IMG/VR virus record: IMGVR_UViG_3300042922_000643
Coordinates: 1-64,000 of that record
Direction: 5' to 3' (one strand)
DNA: 64,000 nt
From: a virus
Below the pieces are notes generated by a model. It saw only the letters and a list, made by a program, of their open reading frames with translations, was not told where the DNA came from and did no database searches. The translations under genes and the position numbers were made by a program. Below are positions 44,992 through 52,437 of this stretch, one piece after another. Each line of letters starts with the position of its first letter. Positions within the stretch are counted from its first letter, which is position 1.

Positions 44992-45103
44992 TCATGTTCA
45001 TTACCTTCTTCGCCGAGCTGAAGGCCTTCGTAAACGGGCAGAAGCAATCGAAGCTGACGCCCTTAAGCTACTAGCTAATACTAAAAAAGAGGAGGAAGTT
45101 TAA
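44930..45103 (+). CDS. small helical protein (57 aa), overlapping
   Basis: ATG 44930 lies 9 bases after AAGGAGG within the Cys-rich gene. The product is a basic/acidic helix (YLLRRAEGLRKRAEAIEADALKLLANTKKEEEV), probably a coiled coil. It ends one base before the next start. Confidence 0.6.
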   Translation: MSQPDSMVLRSQSSINAYRSSHVHYLLRRAEGLRKRAEAIEADALKLLANTKKEEEV

Positions 45104-45104
45104 G

Positions 45105-45299
45105 ATGAAAGAACCAATCGTAAAAAGTAGAGAAGATCTTGTAGGACTTACAGGTAGTTATACTCGAACTTTTGAGATCATTGAAGCTAAAGAGTATGTA
45201 TATGAAAGCGGAAATCTTGGAGGTGTTGAAGTTCGTATCTCTGACGATATGGGTAACACTTTCTGGACGAGCTACGATAATGCTTTGAGTATGGACTAG
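45105..45299 (+). CDS. small hypothetical protein (64 aa)
   Basis: GAGGAGG precedes ATG 45105. The product is beta-rich (LTGSYTRTFEIIEAKEYVYES..GVEVRISDDMGNTFW), consistent with a small barrel. The function is unknown. Confidence 0.6.
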   Translation: MKEPIVKSREDLVGLTGSYTRTFEIIEAKEYVYESGNLGGVEVRISDDMGNTFWTSYDNALSMD

Positions 45300-45310
45300 G
45301 AGTGAAAAAT

Positions 45311-45592
45311 ATGAGACTGGAATCATTTAATCTTAACAACGATGTCTATATGAGGTTGACTCCTACAGGAAAAAAGATATTGAATACTCAGCCATATAAG
45401 TTAAGTGCTTGGAAAACGGATGATGAAGGATATATTCATATACCGCTTTGGGAAGTCATGAGGATTTTCGGCAAAGAAATGCGAATGGGAATGTCGGAAG
45501 TTCCTTTTGTCAATAATGAGATTATGATCGATACTGATAAGTTTGAAAGAGCTTCCCAAAGGGAGGCTCTTTACTTTAAGGAGGATGTATGA
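45311..45592 (+). CDS. hypothetical protein (93 aa)
   Basis: ATG 45311 is about 8 bases after TAGGAG; GTG 45302 overlaps the site. The sequence has RLTPTGKKILN and HIPLWEVMRIFGKEM, which read as a beta-alpha domain without a known family. It overlaps the next start. Confidence 0.6.
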   Translation: MRLESFNLNNDVYMRLTPTGKKILNTQPYKLSAWKTDDEGYIHIPLWEVMRIFGKEMRMGMSEVPFVNNEIMIDTDKFERASQREALYFKEDV

Positions 45593-45912
45593 TGAGGAAA
45601 TTTATTATTCCAGTTTTCTGGACAATGTCTAACGATTTGGAAATCGAAGCAGAAACTTTGGATGAGGCCATTATAAAAGCAAGAGAATGGACTAATATCC
45701 CTGAGCAGGGTTCTGAATATGTTGCTGATAGTTACACTGTAAATACTGAATGTGCAGAGATGCTAAATGATCCAAGTCCTGGCAATACTAAAGATAGTCG
45801 GCAAATTCTAAGAACTATCTATCGATACAGTGAAGATGTATTAATGCAAATGACTGATGAACAGTGCGAAGAGGAAGTATCCGCGAATCAAATGTACCCA
45901 GAAAACTGGTAA
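45589..45912 (+). CDS. DpnD/PcfM-like protein (107 aa)
   Basis: Adjacent ATGs at 45589 and 45592 follow AAGGAGG. KFIIPVFWTMSNDLEIEAETLDEAIIKAREW is the beta-hairpin/helix unit seen in DpnD/PcfM-like proteins, followed by EYVADSYTVNTE. The rest is acidic. It is related in pattern to the protein at 43767. The function is unknown. Confidence 0.65.
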   Translation: MMRKFIIPVFWTMSNDLEIEAETLDEAIIKAREWTNIPEQGSEYVADSYTVNTECAEMLNDPSPGNTKDSRQILRTIYRYSEDVLMQMTDEQCEEEVSANQMYPENW

Positions 45913-45929
45913 AATGAGGAGGATTCGTC

Positions 45930-46103
45930 ATGGATAAAACAAAAGAACGATTATTGATCTATACTCAGGTCCGTAAACAACATCCAGAATATAATGATTA
46001 CCAAATGGCAAAAACTGTTGAAGATATCATGAGTATGATGGAGCAAGTTGAGGAGGTCAAAGAATATGGATCTTATATCTATGGCTCACTCGGAGAGTAC
46101 TAA
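45930..46103 (+). CDS. small helical protein (57 aa)
   Basis: GAGGAGG precedes ATG 45930. The product is helical (MDKTKERLLIYTQVRKQH..YQMAKTVEDIMSMMEQVEEV) with a Tyr/Gly-rich end. The next gene begins 38 bases before its stop, the same overlapping style as at 44.7-45.1 kb. Confidence 0.6.
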   Translation: MDKTKERLLIYTQVRKQHPEYNDYQMAKTVEDIMSMMEQVEEVKEYGSYIYGSLGEY

Positions 46104-46416
46104 TTACGGGGGAGCAGGCATTAGTCGTTATATGCAGCAGTATATAGATGAAGGGCTTGAAGTTAGAAATCGAGCGATTGAAAATATTGTTCGTGGATAT
46201 TTGGAGGCTCTGGATATTGAATACGATAAAGAAAATATTCAGGAAATAAATCAGTTCCTTAGGGATAATGGATACTCTATTCTTGCTCGCGGAATTCCAT
46301 CTGAGAATCTTGGAGTCGAAAGAATGTTTATTGATCTTGTTCGTACGAAGAACACTGGACATTACGTAGAAAAGTTCACAGTTCAATCCAGGGTTGTTGA
46401 AGTTAGATATCTTTAA
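46066..46416 (+). CDS. hypothetical protein (116 aa)
   Basis: ATG 46066 is preceded by GAGGAGG, which codes for residues of the overlapping upstream gene. The protein has a helical centre (YIDEGLEVRNRAIENIVRGYLEALDIEYDKENIQEI) and a beta-rich end. No family is recognised. Confidence 0.65.
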   Translation: MDLISMAHSESTNYGGAGISRYMQQYIDEGLEVRNRAIENIVRGYLEALDIEYDKENIQEINQFLRDNGYSILARGIPSENLGVERMFIDLVRTKNTGHYVEKFTVQSRVVEVRYL

Positions 46417-46436
46417 AGAAGGAACGAGGAGTTACC

Positions 46437-46793
46437 ATGTCGATTACTTTATATGAACAACCGAAGGGAAAATGTTTACACTGCGGACACATAGGACGTA
46501 TAAATACTCTACAGATTAATGGGATAAGTGGAGGATCAATAATTAGTTTATGTGATCAGTGTAAAGGGATGGTGAGTAACTTGTTGACAAAAGATACAGA
46601 AGAAAAAGATATTAAAGAGCTATTGATAAATATGGGGATGGATTACATGGCAGCTTCATTATCTGCTTATGGTTTTATACCTACAGACAAGTTGCTTGAA
46701 GATACCTCTATTGAAGCTGTAAAATTAATGACGAAACATATTGATGACGCTGTTCGAGATATCGTGAATAAGATGAGGGGAGGATTACAGTGA
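46437..46793 (+). CDS. zinc-knuckle protein (118 aa)
   Basis: ATG 46437 follows GAGGAG. The N-terminus has CLHCGHIGRINT and ISLCDQCKGMV, a four-Cys zinc ribbon, followed by a helical domain. It overlaps the next start by four bases. The function is unknown. Confidence 0.65.
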   Translation: MSITLYEQPKGKCLHCGHIGRINTLQINGISGGSIISLCDQCKGMVSNLLTKDTEEKDIKELLINMGMDYMAASLSAYGFIPTDKLLEDTSIEAVKLMTKHIDDAVRDIVNKMRGGLQ

Positions 46794-47047
46794 CTTGGGA
46801 AGAAGAAACTATAAAAACGATTCGTAATAGTGGTGCAATTTACAGATATTACGCGCACATTCTAGATGAAGTTTGTGAGGGTATTGAGCTGATGGCTGAC
46901 CATGAAGATGCGGAAGAGATGTTGTATTTCCTTGAGAAGAAGAAAGAATGGATGGAGAGCAATTCCTTCTCTGTCCACTACCTTTGGCTAAAAGGTATTC
47001 TAACTTACCTGCGTGATTCATATTTAGATAAGGAGGATATGGGATGA
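46790..47047 (+). CDS. helical hypothetical protein (85 aa)
   Basis: GTG 46790 has GGGAGG 8 bases upstream. The product is entirely helical with acidic clusters (ILDEVCEGIELMADHEDAEEMLYFLEKKKEWM). It overlaps the next start by four bases. Confidence 0.6.
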   Translation: MTWEEETIKTIRNSGAIYRYYAHILDEVCEGIELMADHEDAEEMLYFLEKKKEWMESNSFSVHYLWLKGILTYLRDSYLDKEDMG

Positions 47048-47277
47048 TGAAAGAAGTCGGCTATGTTATTATATGGAGAGACACAAACAAGCAGGAACAT
47101 TCAGAATATATTCATATTAATCAGGCCGACGAGCTAGTGGCCAAGTATGAAGAAGCTCTGACAATGTGCGGGGAAGAACATATCTATATTTATCCCGTTA
47201 GTGATATCCTGTCTATGTGGCAAACCCGTAATTTAATTGTAGAACTCAAAAACAATACAGCAGGAGTGGAAGCTTAA
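47044..47277 (+). CDS. hypothetical protein (77 aa)
   Basis: Adjacent ATGs 47044/47047 follow AAGGAGG. VGYVIIWRDTNKQEHSEYIHINQADELVAKYEEALTMCGEEHIYIYPV looks like a small ferredoxin-like domain, similar in outline to the protein encoded at 47587 (ITYMVCWHDETGQKEWESM.. VFIYNEV). The two are probably related and flank the IDEAL-domain gene. Confidence 0.65.
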   Translation: MMKEVGYVIIWRDTNKQEHSEYIHINQADELVAKYEEALTMCGEEHIYIYPVSDILSMWQTRNLIVELKNNTAGVEA

Positions 47278-47594
47278 TGGTTCAATTCAAAACAGGTGAA
47301 TGGGTTTATGGAATTATCGGGATGCGCAAAATGACAGGTTATCTTCTTGAGGTAGGCGAGACTCAGTCTCTCATGCGAATAACGCTGCCTGAGGAAGATA
47401 AGGATCTTTCCGTCATTGTGGAAACGAGGGATTTGATTCCTTCTGCATACACTGTGCATCCTGATGACATTCCGAATCTAATTGATCTTGCTCTAAGCAT
47501 GAAAGACAAAGAATGGTTTGACCAACTGACACATGAACTTAGCTTGTGGAAGAGCGCAACAGAATATTTTGGAGGAGGTGGAATTATTGGTTGA
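47277..47594 (+). CDS. IDEAL-domain protein (105 aa)
   Basis: The ATG overlaps the previous stop by one base. NLIDLALSMKDKEWFDQLTHELSLW at about residues 63-87 fits the IDEAL domain (LID.ALd..D.e.F..L...L), a short helical module otherwise found in Firmicutes proteins such as YpiB. The N-terminal half is a barrel-like region. It may mediate protein-protein contact. The next gene overlaps its end by 8 bases. Confidence 0.65.
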   Translation: MVQFKTGEWVYGIIGMRKMTGYLLEVGETQSLMRITLPEEDKDLSVIVETRDLIPSAYTVHPDDIPNLIDLALSMKDKEWFDQLTHELSLWKSATEYFGGGGIIG

Positions 47595-47799
47595 GTCGAT
47601 CACTTATATGGTATGCTGGCACGACGAGACTGGTCAAAAAGAATGGGAGTCTATGACACCTCAAGAATTGTTTAATTTTTTGCAAGATAAGTTCATAGAG
47701 TATGGTCTTGCTATCGATGATGTATTTATTTATAACGAAGTTTCATATCAAGATCCAGCAGAGCTCTTTTTAAAGCTATTAAAAGAATGGGGAGAATAA
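47587..47799 (+). CDS. hypothetical protein (70 aa)
   Basis: TTG 47587 has GGAGGAGG 7 bases upstream, in the Gly-rich end of the preceding gene. It resembles the protein at 47044 (aromatic WHDETGQKEWESM against WRDTNKQEHSEYI, and DDVFIYNEV against EHIYIYPV), so the pair probably arose by duplication with the IDEAL gene between them. Confidence 0.6.
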   Translation: MVESITYMVCWHDETGQKEWESMTPQELFNFLQDKFIEYGLAIDDVFIYNEVSYQDPAELFLKLLKEWGE

Positions 47800-47800
47800 T

Positions 47801-48700
47801 ATGCCAACAATGATTTTTAGCCACACCGATCTCGATGGAGTTGGTCCAATTGTGATTGCCAAAAAATATTTTGATGAAACTGTAGACTATAAGATGTGTA
47901 ACTATGATCGAATCGATGAAACGGTTCAGGAGTTTATTACTAGCGGCTCTTATATGAAATATGATAGAGTCATTATCACGGATATTTCGGTCAATAAAGA
48001 GACCGCTGGCCTTATTGATCACGTCACGAAAAATAACTGGCTCTTATTTGACCACCACCCGACGGCTCTTTGGCTCCATGACGCTTATTCTTGGGCGAAT
48101 GTGCGTGAGTATGAAGAAGATGGTGTTACCAAAACCTGTGGAACAAAGATGTTTTATGATTCCCTTGTAAGACACAATGAAATTATTGGTGGTGCTTCTG
48201 CATTCGTTTATCTGGTTCAGCAGTATGATACATGGGCCTGGAAAGAAACTAACAATCAGCAGGCTAAGAGATTGAACGATCTTTATTATCTGATTGGCCC
48301 TTCGAAGTTCATTGCTAGATTCTCTAATGAGATATCAACTACGCTTACCTATGAAGAAGAAACAATCCTTGATATCGAGAATGAAAAGATTGAAAAGTAT
48401 ATCAAGAAAAAGGCAGACGAAGTCTTAGCTCATAACATTGGAAAATATTCAGCGGGTGTTGTCTTTGCTGATCGTTACATTTCTGAGCTTGGTAATAAAC
48501 TTGCTGAAGCTTACCCTCAATTTGATTTCATTGCTATGGTAGATATGTCTAGTAAGAAGGTTAGCTACCGTACAGTTAGAGATGATATTAATGTTAGCGA
48601 GATTGCACAATATTATGGTGGCGGCGGACATCCAAAAGCTTCAGGCTCTCAGTTCAACCATAGACTGATTACACGTTTTCTAGACAATATATTTGAATAG
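47801..48700 (+). CDS. DHH-family phosphoesterase
   Basis: The 299-residue product has the DHH motif set: FSHTDLDGVGP for the first metal Asp residues, ITDISV, the DHH triad in LLFDHHPTAL, and the DHHA1 substrate motif GGGGHPKASGSQF near the end. It resembles NrnB-type oligoribonucleases/nanoRNases. It could degrade short RNAs or cyclic dinucleotides, recycling host RNA or blunting cyclic-nucleotide defence. The specific substrate is inferred only. GGGGAG precedes the ATG. Confidence 0.85.
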   Translation: MPTMIFSHTDLDGVGPIVIAKKYFDETVDYKMCNYDRIDETVQEFITSGSYMKYDRVIITDISVNKETAGLIDHVTKNNWLLFDHHPTALWLHDAYSWANVREYEEDGVTKTCGTKMFYDSLVRHNEIIGGASAFVYLVQQYDTWAWKETNNQQAKRLNDLYYLIGPSKFIARFSNEISTTLTYEEETILDIENEKIEKYIKKKADEVLAHNIGKYSAGVVFADRYISELGNKLAEAYPQFDFIAMVDMSSKKVSYRTVRDDINVSEIAQYYGGGGHPKASGSQFNHRLITRFLDNIFE

Positions 48701-48712
48701 GAGGATACTCTC

Positions 48713-49003
48713 ATGGACGAATTATTAGAGCGCGTCAAGAAACTTGAATTCGTGGACACTTCTTTTTCTGGTGGAGAGGTTGAATACATGATGATTGAGA
48801 ATAGCATTGAGAATGTTGAGCTTCTTAGAGAGATTGGTATTCCCGAATTTGAAATCTGGTCATCTACAGATACTGATAGCGCAACGATTGATGTGGCTAT
48901 GTACATCTTTGACTTTTTATCAAGGTATAATATTACCCATTACCATACCAATCAAGGGTTTATGACTGAAAAAGAATATAGGTTGGTGACAGAAGATGAG
49001 TAG
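48713..49003 (+). CDS. acidic hypothetical protein (96 aa)
   Basis: TAGGAGG precedes ATG 48713. The product is acidic with Asp/Glu/Ser clusters (IWSSTDTDSATIDVAMYIFDFL) and no recognised domain. It overlaps the next start by 8 bases. Confidence 0.65.
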   Translation: MDELLERVKKLEFVDTSFSGGEVEYMMIENSIENVELLREIGIPEFEIWSSTDTDSATIDVAMYIFDFLSRYNITHYHTNQGFMTEKEYRLVTEDE

Positions 49004-49418
49004 AGGTAGATATATGTTCATCGTTCAAACAGATAAGTATGCTGGAAACTTTGAACGTGAGATGTGTGCATATATGACAGGGCAATATGGCGAATGCGAA
49101 GTTGGCGATAGGGAAGCTGATGAGTTCACTGAAAGCGAAGGGGACGATCTCAAGAAATTGTTTGAGACTTTTATCCTTCAAGTTCCCGATGAACATGCAA
49201 TTGAGCGCCCTGTTGAAATTTCGAACATACATGATGATGGACACAAATCCTTTGCTATATTCTTCAGTAAAATACCACCTCGTAAGCTAGTAAAGATTAT
49301 GAAACATCGTGGTGATGAATATGCAGAGGAACATAATTTCAATGTATTAGGATACTCTCTGTATCTAGAGAGAAAAATAGTAGAAAGAATCGAATTGGAG
49401 CTGGATAAAGATGAATAA
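48996..49418 (+). CDS. hypothetical protein (140 aa)
   Basis: ATG 48996 lies inside the end of the previous gene. The protein is alpha/beta and acidic with a C-terminal helix (LYLERKIVERIELELDKDE). No motif is recognised. It overlaps the next gene by 8 bases. Confidence 0.65.
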   Translation: MSRGRYMFIVQTDKYAGNFEREMCAYMTGQYGECEVGDREADEFTESEGDDLKKLFETFILQVPDEHAIERPVEISNIHDDGHKSFAIFFSKIPPRKLVKIMKHRGDEYAEEHNFNVLGYSLYLERKIVERIELELDKDE

Positions 49419-49662
49419 ATTTGTTTTCCGCGATGTGGAAGTTGAAGGTATCGCTGCTCGTATCCCAAAAAAAGACAGAGACCCTGAGTATTACTACTAT
49501 GAATTACGCCACGGAGATGAACCTCACCCGCCATTAACTATTGAACATGCTGTGATGGTGAATTTTTATGGAACTATCCGATCAGTTCTACCTATCCTTG
49601 TTGACGGAGAAGTTATTGATCTTACCGAAGACGAATCCTACGATATCGGATCAGAGATGTAA
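49411..49662 (+). CDS. LPD28-like small protein (83 aa)
   Basis: The sequence EYYYYELRHGDEPHPPLTIEHAVMVNFYGTIRSVLPI matches the pattern of the LPD28 module (YxYDLRH....P.TIE..V.VN..GTI), a small domain found alone in phages and within large polyvalent proteins of mobile elements. The function is unknown. It is the last plus-strand gene before the strand switch. Confidence 0.65.
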   Translation: MNKFVFRDVEVEGIAARIPKKDRDPEYYYYELRHGDEPHPPLTIEHAVMVNFYGTIRSVLPILVDGEVIDLTEDESYDIGSEM

Positions 49663-49707
49663 AGGAGAAATAACAGGGAATGATAGAGTAATTACTTGAC
49701 CTGTAAA

Positions 49708-49738
49708 AGAAAAAGGCCCCTACTCGGGGGCCTCTTCT
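49708..49738 (-). terminator. terminator between convergent genes
   Basis: AGGCCCC and GGGGGCCT form a GC-rich stem around TACTC. Read on the minus strand the stem is followed by TTTTT, so it ends the minus-strand gene at 49720. It could also stop plus-strand readthrough. Confidence 0.75.
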
Positions 49739-50142
49739 GTGGCTTCTGGGAGCCATTCTCCTGCTCTGATCTTCTCTTGCTCCCTAGCTTCCATCCAAAG
49801 ACGAACGGTGTCTTCAGGGACCTCACGGAAGTTGATGTTGTCTACTAGACCTTCAACTTGGTTATGTATATCATGTGCATCAAGATCGGGTTCATGCCAA
49901 ATCTTCCTACACGTACCACACTGCAAGATCACCGTATCTGTCTTTTCTCGGTATTCAAAGAACTTCAAATGGCCTGCGCATTTTGGGCAGTCACGACCTG
50001 TAGACCATTGGCTTTCAGCCACAGGCTGACCAGTTGTGCTTGGAGCTTGGATAATCTGTCTCCATATCGCACCAACTTGATCTAGTAGCTCCTCAGTTAA
50101 ACCATCATCGTTATTATAGGGGGTTCCTTTATTAATTGGCAT
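49720..50142 (-). CDS. zinc-ribbon hypothetical protein (140 aa)
   Basis: This is a lone minus-strand gene within the plus region. DCPKCAGHLKFFEYREKTDTVILQCGTCRKIW is a C-terminal-type zinc ribbon resembling TFIIS/RPB9-like ribbons, preceded by a helical start and followed by an acidic helix. AAAGGAG precedes the ATG. Its opposite orientation and own promoter region suggest expression at a different time from its neighbours. A transcription-related role is possible. Confidence 0.7.
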   Translation of the reverse strand: MPINKGTPYNNDDGLTEELLDQVGAIWRQIIQAPSTTGQPVAESQWSTGRDCPKCAGHLKFFEYREKTDTVILQCGTCRKIWHEPDLDAHDIHNQVEGLVDNINFREVPEDTVRLWMEAREQEKIRAGEWLPEATEEAPE

Positions 50143-50153
50143 CGGGATTCTCC

Positions 50154-50182
50154 TTTACGTATTGGTATAAAAATGGTATAAT
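50154..50182 (+). promoter_or_regulatory. promoter in divergent intergenic region
   Basis: TTTACG 50154-50159, 17 bases, TATAAT 50177-50182 with TGG just before it. The word GGTATAA occurs twice in direct repeat (50164-50170 and 50175-50181). It lies between the minus-strand gene at 49720-50142 and the plus-strand nuclease. Confidence 0.6.
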
Positions 50183-50250
50183 TCTTTATGACAAGTGTTT
50201 ACATTCCAGACTAAGCATAAGCGATTCAGGGTAAGGAAATCAATATATAA

Positions 50251-51117
50251 ATGGGGAATCAAGATATGACTGATGATTTTAAAAGACGTTACGATCAATT
50301 TGGTGACAACGCAAACCTAATCAATATGGTACACAACTTCTTACAGGAAGAAGGCCGTGCAAACCATCAGAAGCGTATCGACGAAGGACGCACAGGTAAA
50401 TTTTACCCTAGTTCTGTAGGCCGCTGTAATCGTCAAATTGCGTATCAGATGCTGGGCTACCCTGGAGCAGATAAAGCAGGGCAAACCATTCTGATTATGG
50501 ATAATGGAACCTACTTTCATAATCGTATGGAGGATATGTTTGAGCGTATGGGAATATTAGTAGCTCCTGAACTCAAGCTCGTTGATCCCGACCTAAGAAT
50601 TAGTGGTAGATCCGATGCGATCATCTGGAACTTTTTAAAAGAAGAAGATGAGCCTGACGGTGAGATCATTAGTCTGTACCAACCTAAAGCGATATTCGTG
50701 GCTGACGGAGAAGATATAGAGGTAATCTCTGAAGTCTATCATGGTCCCGCCAATAATGTTATGATCGTAGAATTTAAAAGCATTAAGAGTAAGAACTATG
50801 ACAAGCTTCCCAAGTCTAAGCCTAAAAAAGAACATGCTATGCAGTTACAGCTGTATATGTATATGACAGGAATTCGCAAGGGGCTTGTATACTACGAGAA
50901 TAAAGATACGCAGGAACAAAAATATTTCATCGTTGATTATGACCAGTCTGTCGTCGATGGTGTGATCAGCTCGATCCGCTCCATCATTGCTATGGTGGAC
51001 ATTGGCCAGCTTCCTGACAGAGAACACCCACCTATTAGCTTTGAATGCATGTATTGTGACTTCAAAGACATCTGCTATCCACAAAAACAAGAATTCAATA
51101 TTGACGATATATTTTAG
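50251..51117 (+). CDS. Cas4/RecB-like PD-(D/E)xK nuclease with Fe-S cysteines
   Basis: The 288-residue product has SSVGRCNRQIAYQML with the first cluster Cys, GRSDAII with the metal Asp, MIVEFKSIKS as the ExK motif, the QLQLYMYMTG helix, and FECMYCDFKDICYP with three C-terminal Cys. This is the Cas4-type four-Cys iron-sulphur nuclease layout. It would resect or trim DNA ends, a partner for recombination. There is no CRISPR array or cas1. ATG 50251 and ATG 50266 are both possible, each with a modest ribosome site. Confidence 0.82.
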   Translation: MGNQDMTDDFKRRYDQFGDNANLINMVHNFLQEEGRANHQKRIDEGRTGKFYPSSVGRCNRQIAYQMLGYPGADKAGQTILIMDNGTYFHNRMEDMFERMGILVAPELKLVDPDLRISGRSDAIIWNFLKEEDEPDGEIISLYQPKAIFVADGEDIEVISEVYHGPANNVMIVEFKSIKSKNYDKLPKSKPKKEHAMQLQLYMYMTGIRKGLVYYENKDTQEQKYFIVDYDQSVVDGVISSIRSIIAMVDIGQLPDREHPPISFECMYCDFKDICYPQKQEFNIDDIF

Positions 51118-51171
51118 AATATGATACAATACTTCTATAAGGATCGCTATCTTACCAAGATCACCTCAAAG

Positions 51172-51216
51172 AAAAGCCAGGGCCCGTCTAGTCAACGGAA
51201 GTCCTGGCTTTTGTCA
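51172..51216. terminator. bidirectional terminator at the strand switch
   Basis: AAAAGCCAGG near 51173-51182 pairs perfectly with CCTGGCTTTT near 51203-51212 around a 20-base loop. It has A-runs and T-runs on both sides, so it can stop the plus-strand nuclease transcript and the minus-strand late block that converges on it. Confidence 0.8.
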
Positions 51217-51219
51217 TGT

Positions 51220-51897
51220 CTATTCGTAATCAGGTAAATACTTGAGGAAGTCTTCGTTGGTATAACCAGCGAGCGACTCGTATGGACCAAGTTCTTGAGC
51301 AAAGGCTTCGGGACTATAGACTTCTCGCAAATGTTTAAGCTCGTCTTCATCATAGAGTCCTAGTCGTAATGCATCTCGATAATCATATTGTAAACATAAG
51401 AATTCATTTAGTGATTTCCCTTTGTTCTCTTCAATAAGCCGATCCATGAATGAACCTTTATGTAAGTAGCTGCCTGTAACTAAAAGTTTTGCCTGTGGGA
51501 AGTATCTTAGAATATCATCATCATTCATTCGAGGACCTTCTATAGCTCGTTTATATCCGCCCTCGTCAACTGCGATTCTTTCGAGTCGCAAACCTCTCAT
51601 TTCTTCCAGGTTCGAAGCAAAACGAATTGTAGATCCATTCTTAAGTACGATAATATCCCGATTACATATCTCAATTTGGTCTGCGTATCTATCCATGACA
51701 TCAACAACAATATGGTTTATCACATGCTTCCATTGTGTGAAATACAAAGCGTTTCCCTTTGTCTCTGCCAACCAATCAACAAGCATTGTTGTTTTTCCCA
51801 TCCGTCGTGCCATACGAACGATTGAGATTTTTGCGTCACTCTCATACAAAGCTGTCCGAATATCTTTCCCCAGTTCTAAAAGTCTTGCCTCACTCAT
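51220..51897 (-). CDS. terminase-large-subunit-like ATPase, no nuclease domain
   Basis: The 225-residue product has the terminase-style Walker A ARRMGKT at 30-36 and Walker B-like RIAVDEGGY at about 107-115 (DE at 111-112), with an adenine-type Q/W motif before it (TQWKHV). Full TerL proteins are over 400 residues and carry an RNase H-like nuclease domain, which is absent here. It may be an ATPase piece of a split terminase or an independent ATPase. It is the last gene of the minus block and directly follows a Vsr/DUF559-like nuclease gene. The start overlaps the upstream stop region. Confidence 0.6.
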   Translation of the reverse strand: MSEARLLELGKDIRTALYESDAKISIVRMARRMGKTTMLVDWLAETKGNALYFTQWKHVINHIVVDVMDRYADQIEICNRDIIVLKNGSTIRFASNLEEMRGLRLERIAVDEGGYKRAIEGPRMNDDDILRYFPQAKLLVTGSYLHKGSFMDRLIEENKGKSLNEFLCLQYDYRDALRLGLYDEDELKHLREVYSPEAFAQELGPYESLAGYTNEDFLKYLPDYE

Positions 51898-52437
51898 CTA
51901 CTTTTCCTCCCCAAATAATTGGATGCCGAGCTTTGCGTCGGCTGCATAAATCTTTCCTTTAACCAATTCCTCTGTGATCTTTTCATTGTGCGCAATGCGA
52001 ATTAATGTGACGTTATTCTTTTTACACCCGATATCTTTCAGGCGATCACATTCTTGATAGTACTGGAAGTTCTTCACGCTTTTATGTATGTATTTTTTAT
52101 ACTCCGTATGTGTAGAGCCATCGAACTCAAAGCCAAGCCGAAGCTGTGGGTAGTAACGATCTATCTGTAGCTCACTGTTTTTAGGGCTGCGTAGGAATGA
52201 GTAGAAGCCGTGGTTGATATATTCGTAGCTTCCAAGGAGAGGTTCTAATACGGAGAATAAAGAGAGTTCACCTTCGGTGTTCTTGTTCTTAGGATAGCGG
52301 CGCTTACCTCGCTTGCTTTTAGACTTAGCTTTCGGAGGAGCTTCTTTCTTAACCGATTTACACTCCTCGCATTTGAGCGGCTTCTTCGTTGTGTATTCCA
52401 TAACGATGCCGCAGTTGATACACTTTGTATACTTCAC
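51898..52437 (-). CDS. zinc-finger plus Vsr/DUF559-like nuclease
   Basis: The 179-residue product starts with a zinc ribbon (CINCGIVMEYTTKKPLKCEEC), then a very basic linker, then a nuclease core: SELQIDRYYPQLRLGFEFDGSTHTEY (D and ExD) and CDRLKDIGCKKNNVTLIRIAH, matching Vsr/DUF559-type PD-(D/E)xK folds. It overlaps the sigma factor gene by four bases and abuts the terminase-like ATPase gene, so the two could form one DNA-processing complex. Confidence 0.7.
   Translation of the reverse strand: MKYTKCINCGIVMEYTTKKPLKCEECKSVKKEAPPKAKSKSKRGKRRYPKNKNTEGELSLFSVLEPLLGSYEYINHGFYSFLRSPKNSELQIDRYYPQLRLGFEFDGSTHTEYKKYIHKSVKNFQYYQECDRLKDIGCKKNNVTLIRIAHNEKITEELVKGKIYAADAKLGIQLFGEEK

Noticed and set aside
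50251-51117. Cas4-like nuclease as part of a CRISPR system
   Set aside because: There is no repeat array and no cas1, cas2 or effector gene nearby. Phage Cas4-like nucleases usually serve recombination.
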